Shown here: positions 56,931 to 64,000 of the stretch, piece after piece | Numbering within the stretch: position 1 is the first letter of the stretch | Layout of the letters: every line of letters begins with the position of its first letter | NCBI RefSeq assembly: GCF_001456025.1 | Contig: NZ_LMTZ01000115.1 | Coordinates: 24,624-88,623 of the forward strand | Direction: 5' to 3' | DNA length: 64,000 bases | Source of the DNA: Mastigocoleus testarum BC008 | GTDB lineage: Bacteria; Cyanobacteriota; Cyanobacteriia; Cyanobacteriales; Nostocaceae | Position numbers and translations under genes: made by a program | The notes under the pieces: generated by a model | What the model was told of the DNA's origin: nothing | Seen by the model: only the letters and a program-made list of their open reading frames with translations | Databases searched by the model: none

Positions 56931-57043
56931 TTCTCATTAATTTCCAGCACAATAAACCTAATTGAATTGCACGGAATTGCACACACTTTCCGAAAAGAAT
57001 GTTAATATAAATTCACAAGAATTAATATAATTTAAAGTAGATT

Positions 57044-57232
57044 ATGTTGGTTCCAATTTTAGTTCTTGATGTTGCACTAGTAGCATGGTCGTTGCATCTG
57101 ATGGAAAAAGCTTTTGAAAACAAGGAGTTTTCCTTAATGCTGGCTGGTTTGCTAGTTGCTCTTGCGGCGGCAGCAATGATGGTAGTTTATTTTTTAATGG
57201 GTAATTGTATGAGCTATTTGCTCCACTCTTAA
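57044..57232 (+). CDS. Small two-helix membrane protein, unknown
   Basis: A 62-residue protein. Two hydrophobic helices (about 3-19 and 31-53) are joined by a short charged turn (MEKAFENKEFS). It ends GNCMSYLLHS. It lies 113 bp after hisF on the same strand. No family is recognised. It is called because its hydrophobic pattern is coherent and its codon use is like its neighbours, but a chance frame is possible. Confidence 0.5.
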   Translation: MLVPILVLDVALVAWSLHLMEKAFENKEFSLMLAGLLVALAAAAMMVVYFLMGNCMSYLLHS

Positions 57233-57621
57233 TTGAAATATTTTATCTATCTTTTGCTGAGATGTCATTTTGTTCTGAAAAATAACAATTGCAAAAAAAC
57301 TACAAGTAAGCAAGTTAAAAAATATCTTTGTATTTGAACAAAAATTTGTTTGTATATATTAAAGATATATTAAATTACTTATTGACAAATGTTGTTACTT
57401 TGTAATAAATGTATTTTTGTTAGTCGTTAGTATCTCTATCGTCCGAGTTTAACTTGTCAGGTCATAACTTAGTTTACGTCTGATGTGTCAACATCTGAAA
57501 ATTGAAACATACAGATGGAGTCATTAACCCTAGAGGTTGTAACCTTAGAGGTTGTAAATTTATAGATATATGTACTTGACAAAACATTCTTTATTAATAC
57601 AAGATTAGAGATGCATTATCC
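57233..57621. other. AT-rich spacer before tRNA-Ala
   Basis: A 389-bp region. It contains two 15-bp direct repeats of CCTTAGAGGTTGTAA type near 57527-57556. No gene. Confidence 0.45.
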
Positions 57622-57694
57622 GGGGTTATAGCTCAGTTGGTAGAGCACCTCAATGGCATTGAGGGGGTCAGCGGTTCGAATCCGCTTAGCTCCA
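57622..57694 (+). tRNA. tRNA-Ala (anticodon GGC)
   Basis: A full cloverleaf can be folded. The acceptor is GGGGTTA with TAGCTCC, including two wobble pairs. The D arm is GCTC-GAGC and the anticodon stem is CCTCA/TGAGG. The loop ATGGCAT has anticodon GGC at 57655-57657. The T arm is AGCGG-TTCGAAT-CCGCT. The CCA end is not encoded. It reads GCC and GCT alanine codons. Confidence 0.95.
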
Positions 57695-58002
57695 TATTTT
57701 TGGTATGTAAATAATTCTTGAATGTGACTTACATATCAGTCATAATTAATACAGATGATTGAATTTTTCTTAACCAAATTAGCTAAATTATTTTAGCCTG
57801 TAGGGCTTGGTAAATATTTCTGGATTGACTGAGAAATAAAAATGTAAATTGAATTTAAAAAAACTTGTAACGTTCTCTCAGTAACAACAGTAATTTTGCG
57901 TAAATAACTCAATAAACAGAAATTGTTTAATTTTAGAGCCATAAAATTAACAGGCTTCAAAATATGAAGTAACTGTTTAGACAATAAAAAATAGAAAATA
58001 AA
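57695..58002. other. AT-rich spacer after the tRNA
   Basis: 308 bp without a recognisable gene or terminator. Confidence 0.35.
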
Positions 58003-58503
58003 ATGAAAAAAATAATTTGCCACGCTTTTGGAAGTAATTCGGCAACAGCTTGTGCAGCTCTTTTAGTGGGTTTAACAACACTATTATATTCTTCTCCCAA
58101 GGTATCAACTGCGGAAGCGCACGCGGTAGCGAAAAGTAATACAGTTACTCCTCGAAGGCGAATTGAGATTGACTTATCAGATCAGGTGCTAAGAGCATGG
58201 GATGGAAAAACAATAGTTTATATGATGCCTGTTTCTACAGGAAAACGTTCAACACCAACACCTACAGGTAAATATCGCGTTCAGACCAAATTGCGCTCCA
58301 CTCGAATGCGAGGTGATGGGTATGATATTGCCAATGTTCCTTACACAATGTACTACCACGGAGGTTATGCAATCCATGGTGCTCCTTGGCGTAAAAACTT
58401 TAACGTTCCAGGTAGTCATGGTTGTGTAAATTTATCTGTAAAACATGCTCAGATGCTATATCAATGGGCGAGAGTAGGAACGCCGGTTATTGTGAAACGG
58501 TAA
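58003..58503 (+). CDS. L,D-transpeptidase (YkuD domain)
   Basis: A 166-residue exported enzyme. An N-terminal hydrophobic signal or anchor (about 11-30) is followed by a YkuD catalytic domain. The active-site motif HGAPWRKNFNVPGSHGCVNLS carries the nucleophile Cys141 and the upstream His. It would form 3-3 peptidoglycan cross-links or attach proteins to peptidoglycan in the periplasm. The protein is short and has no binding module. The final codons and stop (CGG-TAA) are the first bases of a heptamer array. Confidence 0.9.
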   Translation: MKKIICHAFGSNSATACAALLVGLTTLLYSSPKVSTAEAHAVAKSNTVTPRRRIEIDLSDQVLRAWDGKTIVYMMPVSTGKRSTPTPTGKYRVQTKLRSTRMRGDGYDIANVPYTMYYHGGYAIHGAPWRKNFNVPGSHGCVNLSVKHAQMLYQWARVGTPVIVKR

Positions 58504-58554
58504 TGGGTAATGGGTAATGGGTAATGGGTAATGGGTAATTGGTAATTGGTAATT
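58499..58554. repeat. Eight-unit heptamer array at a gene end
   Basis: Units of GGTAATG/GGTAATT. The stop codon TAA (58501-58503) of the L,D-transpeptidase lies in the first unit. Confidence 0.9.
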
Positions 58555-58567
58555 TTTTCCAATCCCC

Positions 58568-58685
58568 AATCCCTATATGGCTAACGCCACGCAATAACTA
58601 TAGCTGCGCTACCTTGCGGATCCGTTACGCAATACCTACGGTACGCTTCCGCTAGCCGCTAAGCGCTAACGCCAATAGCTAATCC
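58568..58685. repeat. Dispersed repeat block
   Basis: Contains the inverted copy (58598-58623) of the 26-bp core seen at 54347-54372, with GCGTTAGC/GCTAACGC-type words on either side. It fills the spacer between convergent genes. Confidence 0.8.
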
Positions 58686-58692
58686 CCTAATC

Positions 58693-60294
58693 TCAACTCA
58701 ATTGTGCTACTAACTTGTTTTCCAAAAGGATTTCGTGGGTTAATAGGTCTTGCACAGTAATGCGCAAAAATCTTTGCTCATCTACTTGAAAACCAATTTT
58801 AATTCGATCGCTACCTGGAAAACCTGGTGGTGTTAGTTTTGCGATACTTCTAGCACCATCTTTATCATTGAGGGGAGTGACACTAGTTCGCTCGCTTTCT
58901 AAACGACGGGTAACTAGGCGATCGCCATCAAAATAAACTTCTGTTGCACCCGCATCTGTACCCAATTCACCCATGATTAATTCAATACTGGGTTGATTCT
59001 CCATGGAAGCTCCCAACACTAACTCTACTGGGTTAATCGTGGGATAAGGTTGTCCTGGAGGAATGATAGGATGCCAATTATGACGTTTATTACGTCTATC
59101 CCAATAGCGAATTCCATAACTGTGATAGAGAAAATCTTTAATTTCTAAACCTTGTGCGAGTTGTAATGCTCCTTGGGCGATCGCTTCAAAAGGACGTTCA
59201 CAACGCACTTTGTTTGGTTCGAAATATTGGTGTATCCACGACTGCAAAGCTGTTAATTGTGATGTTCCACCAACTAATAGCACTGCATCAATATCTGTAA
59301 CTTCTATCCCCTGACGTCGTGCTTGCTGTAGAAGAGACGTCATTGATTCATCTAGTAACTCAAAAAATGAGTTTTCTTTGAGAATATTTTCTAAGGTTTC
59401 GCGATTTAGTTCTAACTCGTAACTTTCAAAGGTTTCATCATTAAAATAAACCTCACTGGCTTGGGTTTGGGTGGAAAGTTGAATTTTTACCTTTTCAGCT
59501 AATCTTGTGGTGAGGGGAGTTATTGCTAATCCCTGAGTTTTGGCAAAATAATCGACTATCCAATTATCAATATCGGTTCCTCCCAAATTTTGCCCAGCTT
59601 TTGCTAATACTCGAGCAGTTTTTACCTTTTGTTTGGAGTCTTCTGCTAAAGATTTATTTCCCCACTTCAACAAAAAACCCACAGGTTTTGTGGTGTTTTT
59701 AACGCTTTTATCCAACTGTACCAAAGATAAATCTAGGGTTCCACCACCAAAATCAACTACTAGTAGATTGTCTTGCTCTGTCAAACCATAACCTAATGCT
59801 GCTGCTGTTGGTTCATCCAACATGCGTACTTGTTCTACAGGTAAAGCCTGACAAACTTCTCCCAACCAGTGACGGTAAGCTTCAAAACTATCGACAGGAA
59901 CTGTCAATACTAAAGAATCTCCCACATCAGGATTCGTTGTGCTTAACTGAGAAATCACTTCAGACAAAAACCATTTTCCTACCTGCTCAAAATTGATAGT
60001 TTGTCCGTCTAATTCAGGCATAAATCCTGGTATGGATGCCCCAATACCTCGCTTAAAACTGCGAAAAAATCTTGATTCACCGCTCAGATCTAGACCGCGA
60101 TCGCGCACTTGTTGTCCAACTAAAACCTTTCCTCGGACTGCATCTTCCACATAGACCAAACTGGGAATTAAAGGCGGATTTAGACTTTGTTTAATTGATA
60201 AATTAGGTATATTTAAAGTCTCTGGCTGCTGGGTAACAGGATTCCAGCGAGCAATAACTGTATTACTTGTACCAAAATCTATTGCTATTGCCAT
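58693..60294 (-). CDS. Hsp70-family protein, shortened substrate domain
   Basis: A 533-residue DnaK-like ATPase. Phosphate 1 is AIDFGTSNTVIARW, phosphate 2 is LLVVDFGGGTLDLSL, and the adenosine site is VLLVGGTSQLTALQ. The connecting region LDEPTAAALGYGL is intact. The C-terminal 150 residues do not match the beta-sandwich plus lid of DnaK and end after a compact beta region, so this is one of the divergent Hsp70-like proteins common in cyanobacteria. Client specificity is unknown. It is convergent with the L,D-transpeptidase, with repeats between. Confidence 0.88.
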   Translation of the reverse strand: MAIAIDFGTSNTVIARWNPVTQQPETLNIPNLSIKQSLNPPLIPSLVYVEDAVRGKVLVGQQVRDRGLDLSGESRFFRSFKRGIGASIPGFMPELDGQTINFEQVGKWFLSEVISQLSTTNPDVGDSLVLTVPVDSFEAYRHWLGEVCQALPVEQVRMLDEPTAAALGYGLTEQDNLLVVDFGGGTLDLSLVQLDKSVKNTTKPVGFLLKWGNKSLAEDSKQKVKTARVLAKAGQNLGGTDIDNWIVDYFAKTQGLAITPLTTRLAEKVKIQLSTQTQASEVYFNDETFESYELELNRETLENILKENSFFELLDESMTSLLQQARRQGIEVTDIDAVLLVGGTSQLTALQSWIHQYFEPNKVRCERPFEAIAQGALQLAQGLEIKDFLYHSYGIRYWDRRNKRHNWHPIIPPGQPYPTINPVELVLGASMENQPSIELIMGELGTDAGATEVYFDGDRLVTRRLESERTSVTPLNDKDGARSIAKLTPPGFPGSDRIKIGFQVDEQRFLRITVQDLLTHEILLENKLVAQLS

Positions 60295-60492
60295 ATTTTA
60301 TCAATAATTAAGAGGTGTTGAGAGCAAGTTTTTGAATTATATCTCTTTGTTCTTAGAATTAATTTTATCGTCAAACCATACTTTTTTGGTATGGATGATT
60401 TCTCTCATAAATGCAATATATTATCAATAACTTACTATTCTTTGAGAAGACGGCAATACATAACCCCTACAACATCCAAATACGGGGGAGAT
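60295..60492. other. Spacer
   Basis: About 200 bp upstream of the Hsp70-like gene, presumably carrying its promoter. No distinct element. Confidence 0.35.
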
Positions 60493-60618
60493 TTACCAGT
60501 TACCAATTACCAATTACCCATTACCAGTTACCAGTTACCAATTACCAATTACCCATTACCAGTTACCAATTACCAATTACCAATTACCAATTACCAATTA
60601 CCAATTACCCATTACCCA
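60493..60618. repeat. Eighteen-unit heptamer array
   Basis: Eighteen consecutive 7-bp units of TTACCAA/TTACCAG/TTACCCA. The array ends one base before the stop codon of the TetR gene (60620-60622). Confidence 0.92.
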
Positions 60619-60619
60619 T

Positions 60620-61198
60620 TTACCGACGAGTCAAAATAGCATACTGAAGACGTGCTTCCGCTAACCTTTCATCTAGATTAGGTCGAGCACCAACAGTAAA
60701 TTCACCAACAACCAATGTGTAATAAACCATTCGAGCCCGTACCATCGCTTCAAAGGGCGTAAATCCAAACTGCAAAAATAAATCTCGGGTGTAGTTCAAA
60801 CGACGCTCGTCAACTTGAGCAAGAATAACGGCAGTTTTAGAGTCATTTGTTGCCCAAGCTCGAATTGCATTTTCTACTTTACCGTCATCTCGAACAGCTA
60901 GTTCTAGTAAGTTGAATAACTTGTTATTAGCATCTCCACCCTTTTTTTCAACTTCTTGAATAATTCCATCTGTATCGCGATTTACCCATTCTTGCAAAAG
61001 TGATTCTAAAAGTTCACCTCGATTTTTAAAATGCCAGTAAAAGCTACCTTTGGTCACATTCATTAATTTCGCCAGGGGTTCTACTCGTACAGCTTCAATT
61101 CCGCTTTCGGCTAAAACCGTTAAACCCTTTTCAATCCAGTCTTTTCGCCCAAGTTTTATAACTTCTTTCTTTTTTACCATACGGTAACGTATTGACAT
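60620..61198 (-). CDS. TetR-family transcriptional repressor
   Basis: A 192-residue regulator. The N-terminal helix-turn-helix (about 32-55, VEPLAKLMNVTKGSFYWHFKNRGELLESLL) is a typical TetR DNA-binding domain; the rest is a helical ligand-binding domain. It is divergent from the SnoaL-like gene. Two matching palindromes in the gap (ATACGNNNNCGTAT) are the likely operators, one of them lying over its own first codons, so autorepression and control of the divergent genes are expected. The start at 61198 has GGA eight bases upstream; an in-frame ATG at 61180 is an alternative. The ligand is unknown. Confidence 0.9.
   Translation of the reverse strand: MSIRYRMVKKKEVIKLGRKDWIEKGLTVLAESGIEAVRVEPLAKLMNVTKGSFYWHFKNRGELLESLLQEWVNRDTDGIIQEVEKKGGDANNKLFNLLELAVRDDGKVENAIRAWATNDSKTAVILAQVDERRLNYTRDLFLQFGFTPFEAMVRARMVYYTLVVGEFTVGARPNLDERLAEARLQYAILTRR
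61179..61192. promoter_or_regulatory. Putative TetR operator 1
   Basis: Palindrome ATACGGTAACGTAT (half-sites ATACG/CGTAT), located at the start of the TetR coding sequence. Binding here would block its own expression. Confidence 0.65.
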
Positions 61199-61227
61199 TT
61201 AAATAGTCCAAGTAATAATCTACAACC

Positions 61228-61241
61228 ATACGGTAGCGTAT
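61228..61241. promoter_or_regulatory. Putative TetR operator 2
   Basis: Palindrome ATACGGTAGCGTAT, differing by one base from operator 1 and 49 bp from it centre to centre. It is extended in both copies to CCATACGGTA-CGTATTGA. It lies 21 bp before the SnoaL-like start codon. Confidence 0.65.
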
Positions 61242-61262
61242 TGAAACGGAATGGAAATATTT

Positions 61263-61703
61263 ATGGATACTTTAATTGATAAAAATAAGGCGGTAGCCCT
61301 GCATTTTGCAAAAGATGGATGGGGAACGAATCCTGGTTGGACAAAGGTTTGGGATGAATTGATGAGTCCGGATGTTGTTTATCACTTCAATAGTTCTGCA
61401 GAACCAATTATTGGTCTGGAAGCAAATAAAGAATTTAACGCGGGTTTATTTGTAGGTTTTCCAGACATCAAACAAAGACTTGAAGATGCGATTGCAGAAG
61501 ATGACAAAGTTGTTTATCGGACAACACTTCAAGGAACCCATACAGGGAATTTCTTGGGTACTCCACCAACGGGTAAAAGAGTGAAAGTAAATGACTTTAC
61601 GTTGCTACGAATAGTCGAAGGGAAAATTGTTGAGTGGTGGTACGAATGCAACCTGCTTGAAGTGATGACACAGCTTGGTTTAATCCCTGAAAATGAGGTG
61701 TAG
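61263..61703 (+). CDS. SnoaL-like ester cyclase / polyketide cyclase family protein
   Basis: A 146-residue alpha-beta barrel protein of the NTF2/SnoaL superfamily. The patterns NKAVALHFAKDGW, DVVYHFN and GTHTGNFLGTPPTGKRVKVNDFTLLRIVEGKIVEWWYE are typical. Family members cyclise or hydrolyse small ketone or ester substrates; many have no known substrate. The ATG at 61263 has GGAA six bases upstream and is preferred over the ATG at 61251. It is the first gene of the TetR-controlled unit. Confidence 0.85.
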   Translation: MDTLIDKNKAVALHFAKDGWGTNPGWTKVWDELMSPDVVYHFNSSAEPIIGLEANKEFNAGLFVGFPDIKQRLEDAIAEDDKVVYRTTLQGTHTGNFLGTPPTGKRVKVNDFTLLRIVEGKIVEWWYECNLLEVMTQLGLIPENEV

Positions 61704-61704
61704 G

Positions 61705-62109
61705 ATGCTGCAGTTTAGCGGATATTGGTTGCTTGTCACAAGTTTTATTCACATAATCGTTGGTTTTTGGGTCTATGGAGAACCATTAGCGGAAATTGTT
61801 AGCGATGGATTTTTTAACAGTGTTGCTCCTAACCCATTTGCACCTAATTTTGCTCGCGAAGATGCTTTTTGGTTCATGACACTGACTGCATTTTTCGTTA
61901 TTTTGGCACAGCTATGTTTTTGGGCGCATTTTCGTAAGATTGCATTACCGGAGTCTATTGGTTGGACTTTATTAATAACTTCAATTATTGGTGCGATTGC
62001 TATTCCGATTTCGGGTTTCTGGTTGTTGATGGTACCAGCAATTCTAATCATTGCTGCATCAAAAAATGTAAGCAATTTAGATATAAAATGCCAGAAGACA
62101 GAATTGTAA
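61705..62109 (+). CDS. DUF6463-like four-helix membrane protein
   Basis: A 134-residue membrane protein with about four hydrophobic helices (near 5-23, 50-70, 82-98 and 100-117). The start SGYWLLVTSFIHIIVGFWVYG and the central FWFMTLTAFFVILAQ resemble the DUF6463 family. GAGG lies six bases before the ATG at 61705, which begins right after the stop of the SnoaL-like gene, so the two are translationally coupled. Function unknown; perhaps a carrier or sensor for the same small molecule. Confidence 0.7.
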   Translation: MLQFSGYWLLVTSFIHIIVGFWVYGEPLAEIVSDGFFNSVAPNPFAPNFAREDAFWFMTLTAFFVILAQLCFWAHFRKIALPESIGWTLLITSIIGAIAIPISGFWLLMVPAILIIAASKNVSNLDIKCQKTEL

Positions 62110-62265
62110 TTGAATCTCCTATAATTAGAGGAATTTGCAATCTCAAGGTATCAAAATAAAGTAGTTTAATGTATTTATTAGCAACAATTTATTGCTTTGT
62201 AAAAAGATTAACTTTATTTTATTAGCAGTCAACAAGATTGATTGTTAATTAGCTAAGGTAAGTTT

Positions 62266-63816
62266 ATGCTCCAAAAGATTATTGCTGAGCTTTCTTTCTC
62301 TTTACCCGAATTGTATTTACCATTAGTTTTGGTTCCTATTAGCTTAATAGGAGTATTTGGTTGGCGTTTTTGGAAACGTAAGAATACTTATAAATCTCTA
62401 AATTCTATTCCTTCTCCTCCTAGACACTGGTTATTAGGAAATATCCCTCAAGTGTTAGCTGCAGTCGAAAACAAGAAGTATTCTCAATTCCTATTTGATT
62501 GGAGCCAAAAATTAGGCACTCCTTATATTTTATGGGCAGGCGATCCAATTCTGATTCTGAGTAAACCCAAAGTAATTGAGGAAACCATCATTAATGGAAC
62601 AAAAGATGGAAGTTTAGTCAGGAGTCGCAAAGCACAAAAAGCTTGGAATGATATAAGTGGACCTATTCTTTTGGGTCAACATGGTACCAACTGGCAATGG
62701 CGACGCAAGGCTTGGAATCCAGGATTTACTGCTAATGCTCTTTCCAAGTACTTAGAAATTGTTGATGAATCTTGTTCGCAAGTAGTTGAAAATATCAAAA
62801 AATCTAAGCCTTCGGAAGCTGTTCGAGTAGATCCTCTATTTGTTGAACTAACTCTCAAAGTGATTTCCTGTCTAGTCTTGGGGATTCCTGTGGATAGAAA
62901 AGTCTCTAGCCCAGAAGGACCACCCCTAGAAATAGAAAAAGTATATGATGCAACATCAGTTGTAAGCTATCGTTTTCTGCGTGTAGTGACTGGCAAAGAA
63001 AAAAAATGGTATAAATACTTGCCACTTAAAACATCTCGTGATTATTGGTCAGCAAGAAGATATTTAAATGATTTTCTGATTCCCCGTGTGGATTTAGCAC
63101 TACAACTTAGAGATGGTAAACAGGGTGTTCTAAAGCAAGTAAGCCCTTGCTTCCAAGAATCTATGCTAGTAAAAATCGCTGCGAGAGAACCAAAATATAA
63201 CCGTGAAACTCTCATTTCGGAGACAATTCAACTCTTAATAGGAGGTACTGATACAACAGCTCATACCTTGTCTTTTGCTGTTGGCGAATTAGCATTAAAT
63301 CCAAGAGTCTTTCAGCAAGCACAGTCTGTTGTCGATAAGGTATGGTCAAGCCAAGGTAAGTTTGATTTAGAAAGTTTGAAAGAATTAAATTACATTCGAG
63401 CTATTGTCAAAGAAACTCTACGTACTTATTCAATAGCATCGGGCTCTACTTCTTTACAAGCTATACGGGATACTACAATTGAGGGTATTAATATTCCTCG
63501 AGGTACAAAAGTGTTCTGGTCTATGCTTGCAGCAGGAAGAGATCCAGAAACATATGAGCAACCTGAAGAATTTAGACCGGAACGTTGGCTCGAAGGAAAA
63601 GGTAGTCATTCTCTGCCTAATATCGAGTTTGGTTCGGGTTCTCATCGTTGCTTAGGTGAGCATTTAGCAATGCTTGAAGCAACAATAATGCTTGCACAGT
63701 TACTCAGATATTTTAACTGGGAATTGGTTAACGGTCGGTCATCGCTAGAGAATTGGCAGCAGAATATATTAATTTATCCATCTGATGGAATGCCTTTGCG
63801 TTTTCAGTTGAGATAA
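62266..63816 (+). CDS. Membrane-anchored cytochrome P450
   Basis: A 516-residue P450 monooxygenase. An N-terminal hydrophobic anchor (about 16-33) and a basic patch precede the proline-rich hinge SIPSPPRHWLLGN. The I-helix oxygen-binding motif GGTDTTAH, the K-helix KETLRTY (ExxR) and the heme loop FGSGSHRCLGEH with Cys462 are all present, so the protein should be active. Substrate unknown; the membrane anchor suggests a hydrophobic compound. It lies 156 bp after the DUF6463-like gene and probably belongs to the same regulated region. No ferredoxin or reductase gene is beside it. Confidence 0.92.
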   Translation: MLQKIIAELSFSLPELYLPLVLVPISLIGVFGWRFWKRKNTYKSLNSIPSPPRHWLLGNIPQVLAAVENKKYSQFLFDWSQKLGTPYILWAGDPILILSKPKVIEETIINGTKDGSLVRSRKAQKAWNDISGPILLGQHGTNWQWRRKAWNPGFTANALSKYLEIVDESCSQVVENIKKSKPSEAVRVDPLFVELTLKVISCLVLGIPVDRKVSSPEGPPLEIEKVYDATSVVSYRFLRVVTGKEKKWYKYLPLKTSRDYWSARRYLNDFLIPRVDLALQLRDGKQGVLKQVSPCFQESMLVKIAAREPKYNRETLISETIQLLIGGTDTTAHTLSFAVGELALNPRVFQQAQSVVDKVWSSQGKFDLESLKELNYIRAIVKETLRTYSIASGSTSLQAIRDTTIEGINIPRGTKVFWSMLAAGRDPETYEQPEEFRPERWLEGKGSHSLPNIEFGSGSHRCLGEHLAMLEATIMLAQLLRYFNWELVNGRSSLENWQQNILIYPSDGMPLRFQLR

Positions 63817-63876
63817 ATTAGGCTTGTGGACAAACTTGGGTTTATTACAAATTTTAACAACTAGTATAAATTTTTA

Positions 63877-63906
63877 GAGGAGCAAGCCTGTAGCTTAATG
63901 CTCCTC
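63877..63906 (+). terminator. Hairpin after the P450 gene
   Basis: GAGGAGCA (63877-63884) pairs with TGCTCCTC (63899-63906), with T-rich flanks on both sides. It lies 60 bp downstream of the stop codon. Confidence 0.65.
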
Positions 63907-64000
63907 ATAATTATTTTCTGAATATAAAACGTATCCGCTCAGTAAGTCGGGGTAAGAAGAAAAAAGAAGAAGGAACAAAAGTAGAGCATGTGTCGTAGAA

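Noticed and set aside
60391..60647. Frames of about 80 codons next to the TetR gene
   Set aside because: They translate the TTACCAA heptamer array (LPITNYQ repeats).

Overview
The window looks like chromosome of a filamentous, probably heterocyst-forming (Nostocales-type) cyanobacterium. The evidence is low GC, frequent copies of the HIP1 octamer GCGATCGC, and many 7-bp tandem (STRR-type) arrays. It also carries cyanobacteria-specific genes: sasA, rpaB, nblB, a complex C subunit B-type heme-assembly factor, DUF3386, DUF760, DUF2839 and a probable DUF1815. The order dps - carB - group 2 sigma factor matches, from memory, the order around sigD in Anabaena PCC 7120. No species is assigned.

Layout. 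0-5 kb holds cell-surface genes: a PEP-CTERM zinc metalloprotease and a 1032-residue two-partner-secretion exoprotein. 5-11 kb is housekeeping (NFU scaffold, DUF3386, GAF histidine kinase, lepA) broken up by heptamer arrays. 11-15 kb is accessory: an NB-ARC/STAND ATPase that stops inside a repeat array, a frameshifted GNAT gene and a convergent pair of small membrane proteins. 15-26 kb is core regulation and stress: 2Fe-2S protein, Dps, CarB, sigma factor, MutT and the clock kinase SasA. 27-38 kb holds an SLH lipoprotein, an M42 peptidase, a CBS protein, NblB, a PEP-CTERM protein, DUF456, the heme-assembly factor, RpaB and RadA. 38.4-44.3 kb is a three-gene minus-strand operon. 45-64 kb holds an M48 protease, a degenerate DinG-type helicase, a glycosyltransferase, a TPR protein, RuvB, HisF, tRNA-Ala(GGC), an L,D-transpeptidase, an Hsp70-like ATPase and a TetR-controlled SnoaL/DUF6463/P450 cluster.

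The most notable system is the 38.4-44.3 kb operon. It encodes (i) a protein with an EAD1-like N-terminus and a VMAP-C-like C-terminus, (ii) a MoxR-type AAA+ ATPase and (iii) a 1071-residue protein joining a vWA domain with intact MIDAS residues, a SAV_2336-like helical region, a macro-like domain and an FGE/sulfatase-modifying-factor-like domain. This matches the vWA-MoxR-VMAP ternary conflict systems proposed from comparative genomics. No peptidase or nuclease effector is present, so the effector is either the macro/FGE module or a separate protein recruited through the EAD.

The other striking pattern is that at least six genes end inside, or share their stop codon with, a heptamer array. 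Two families of short dispersed palindromic repeats and a REPIN-like paired palindrome lie in the same spacers.
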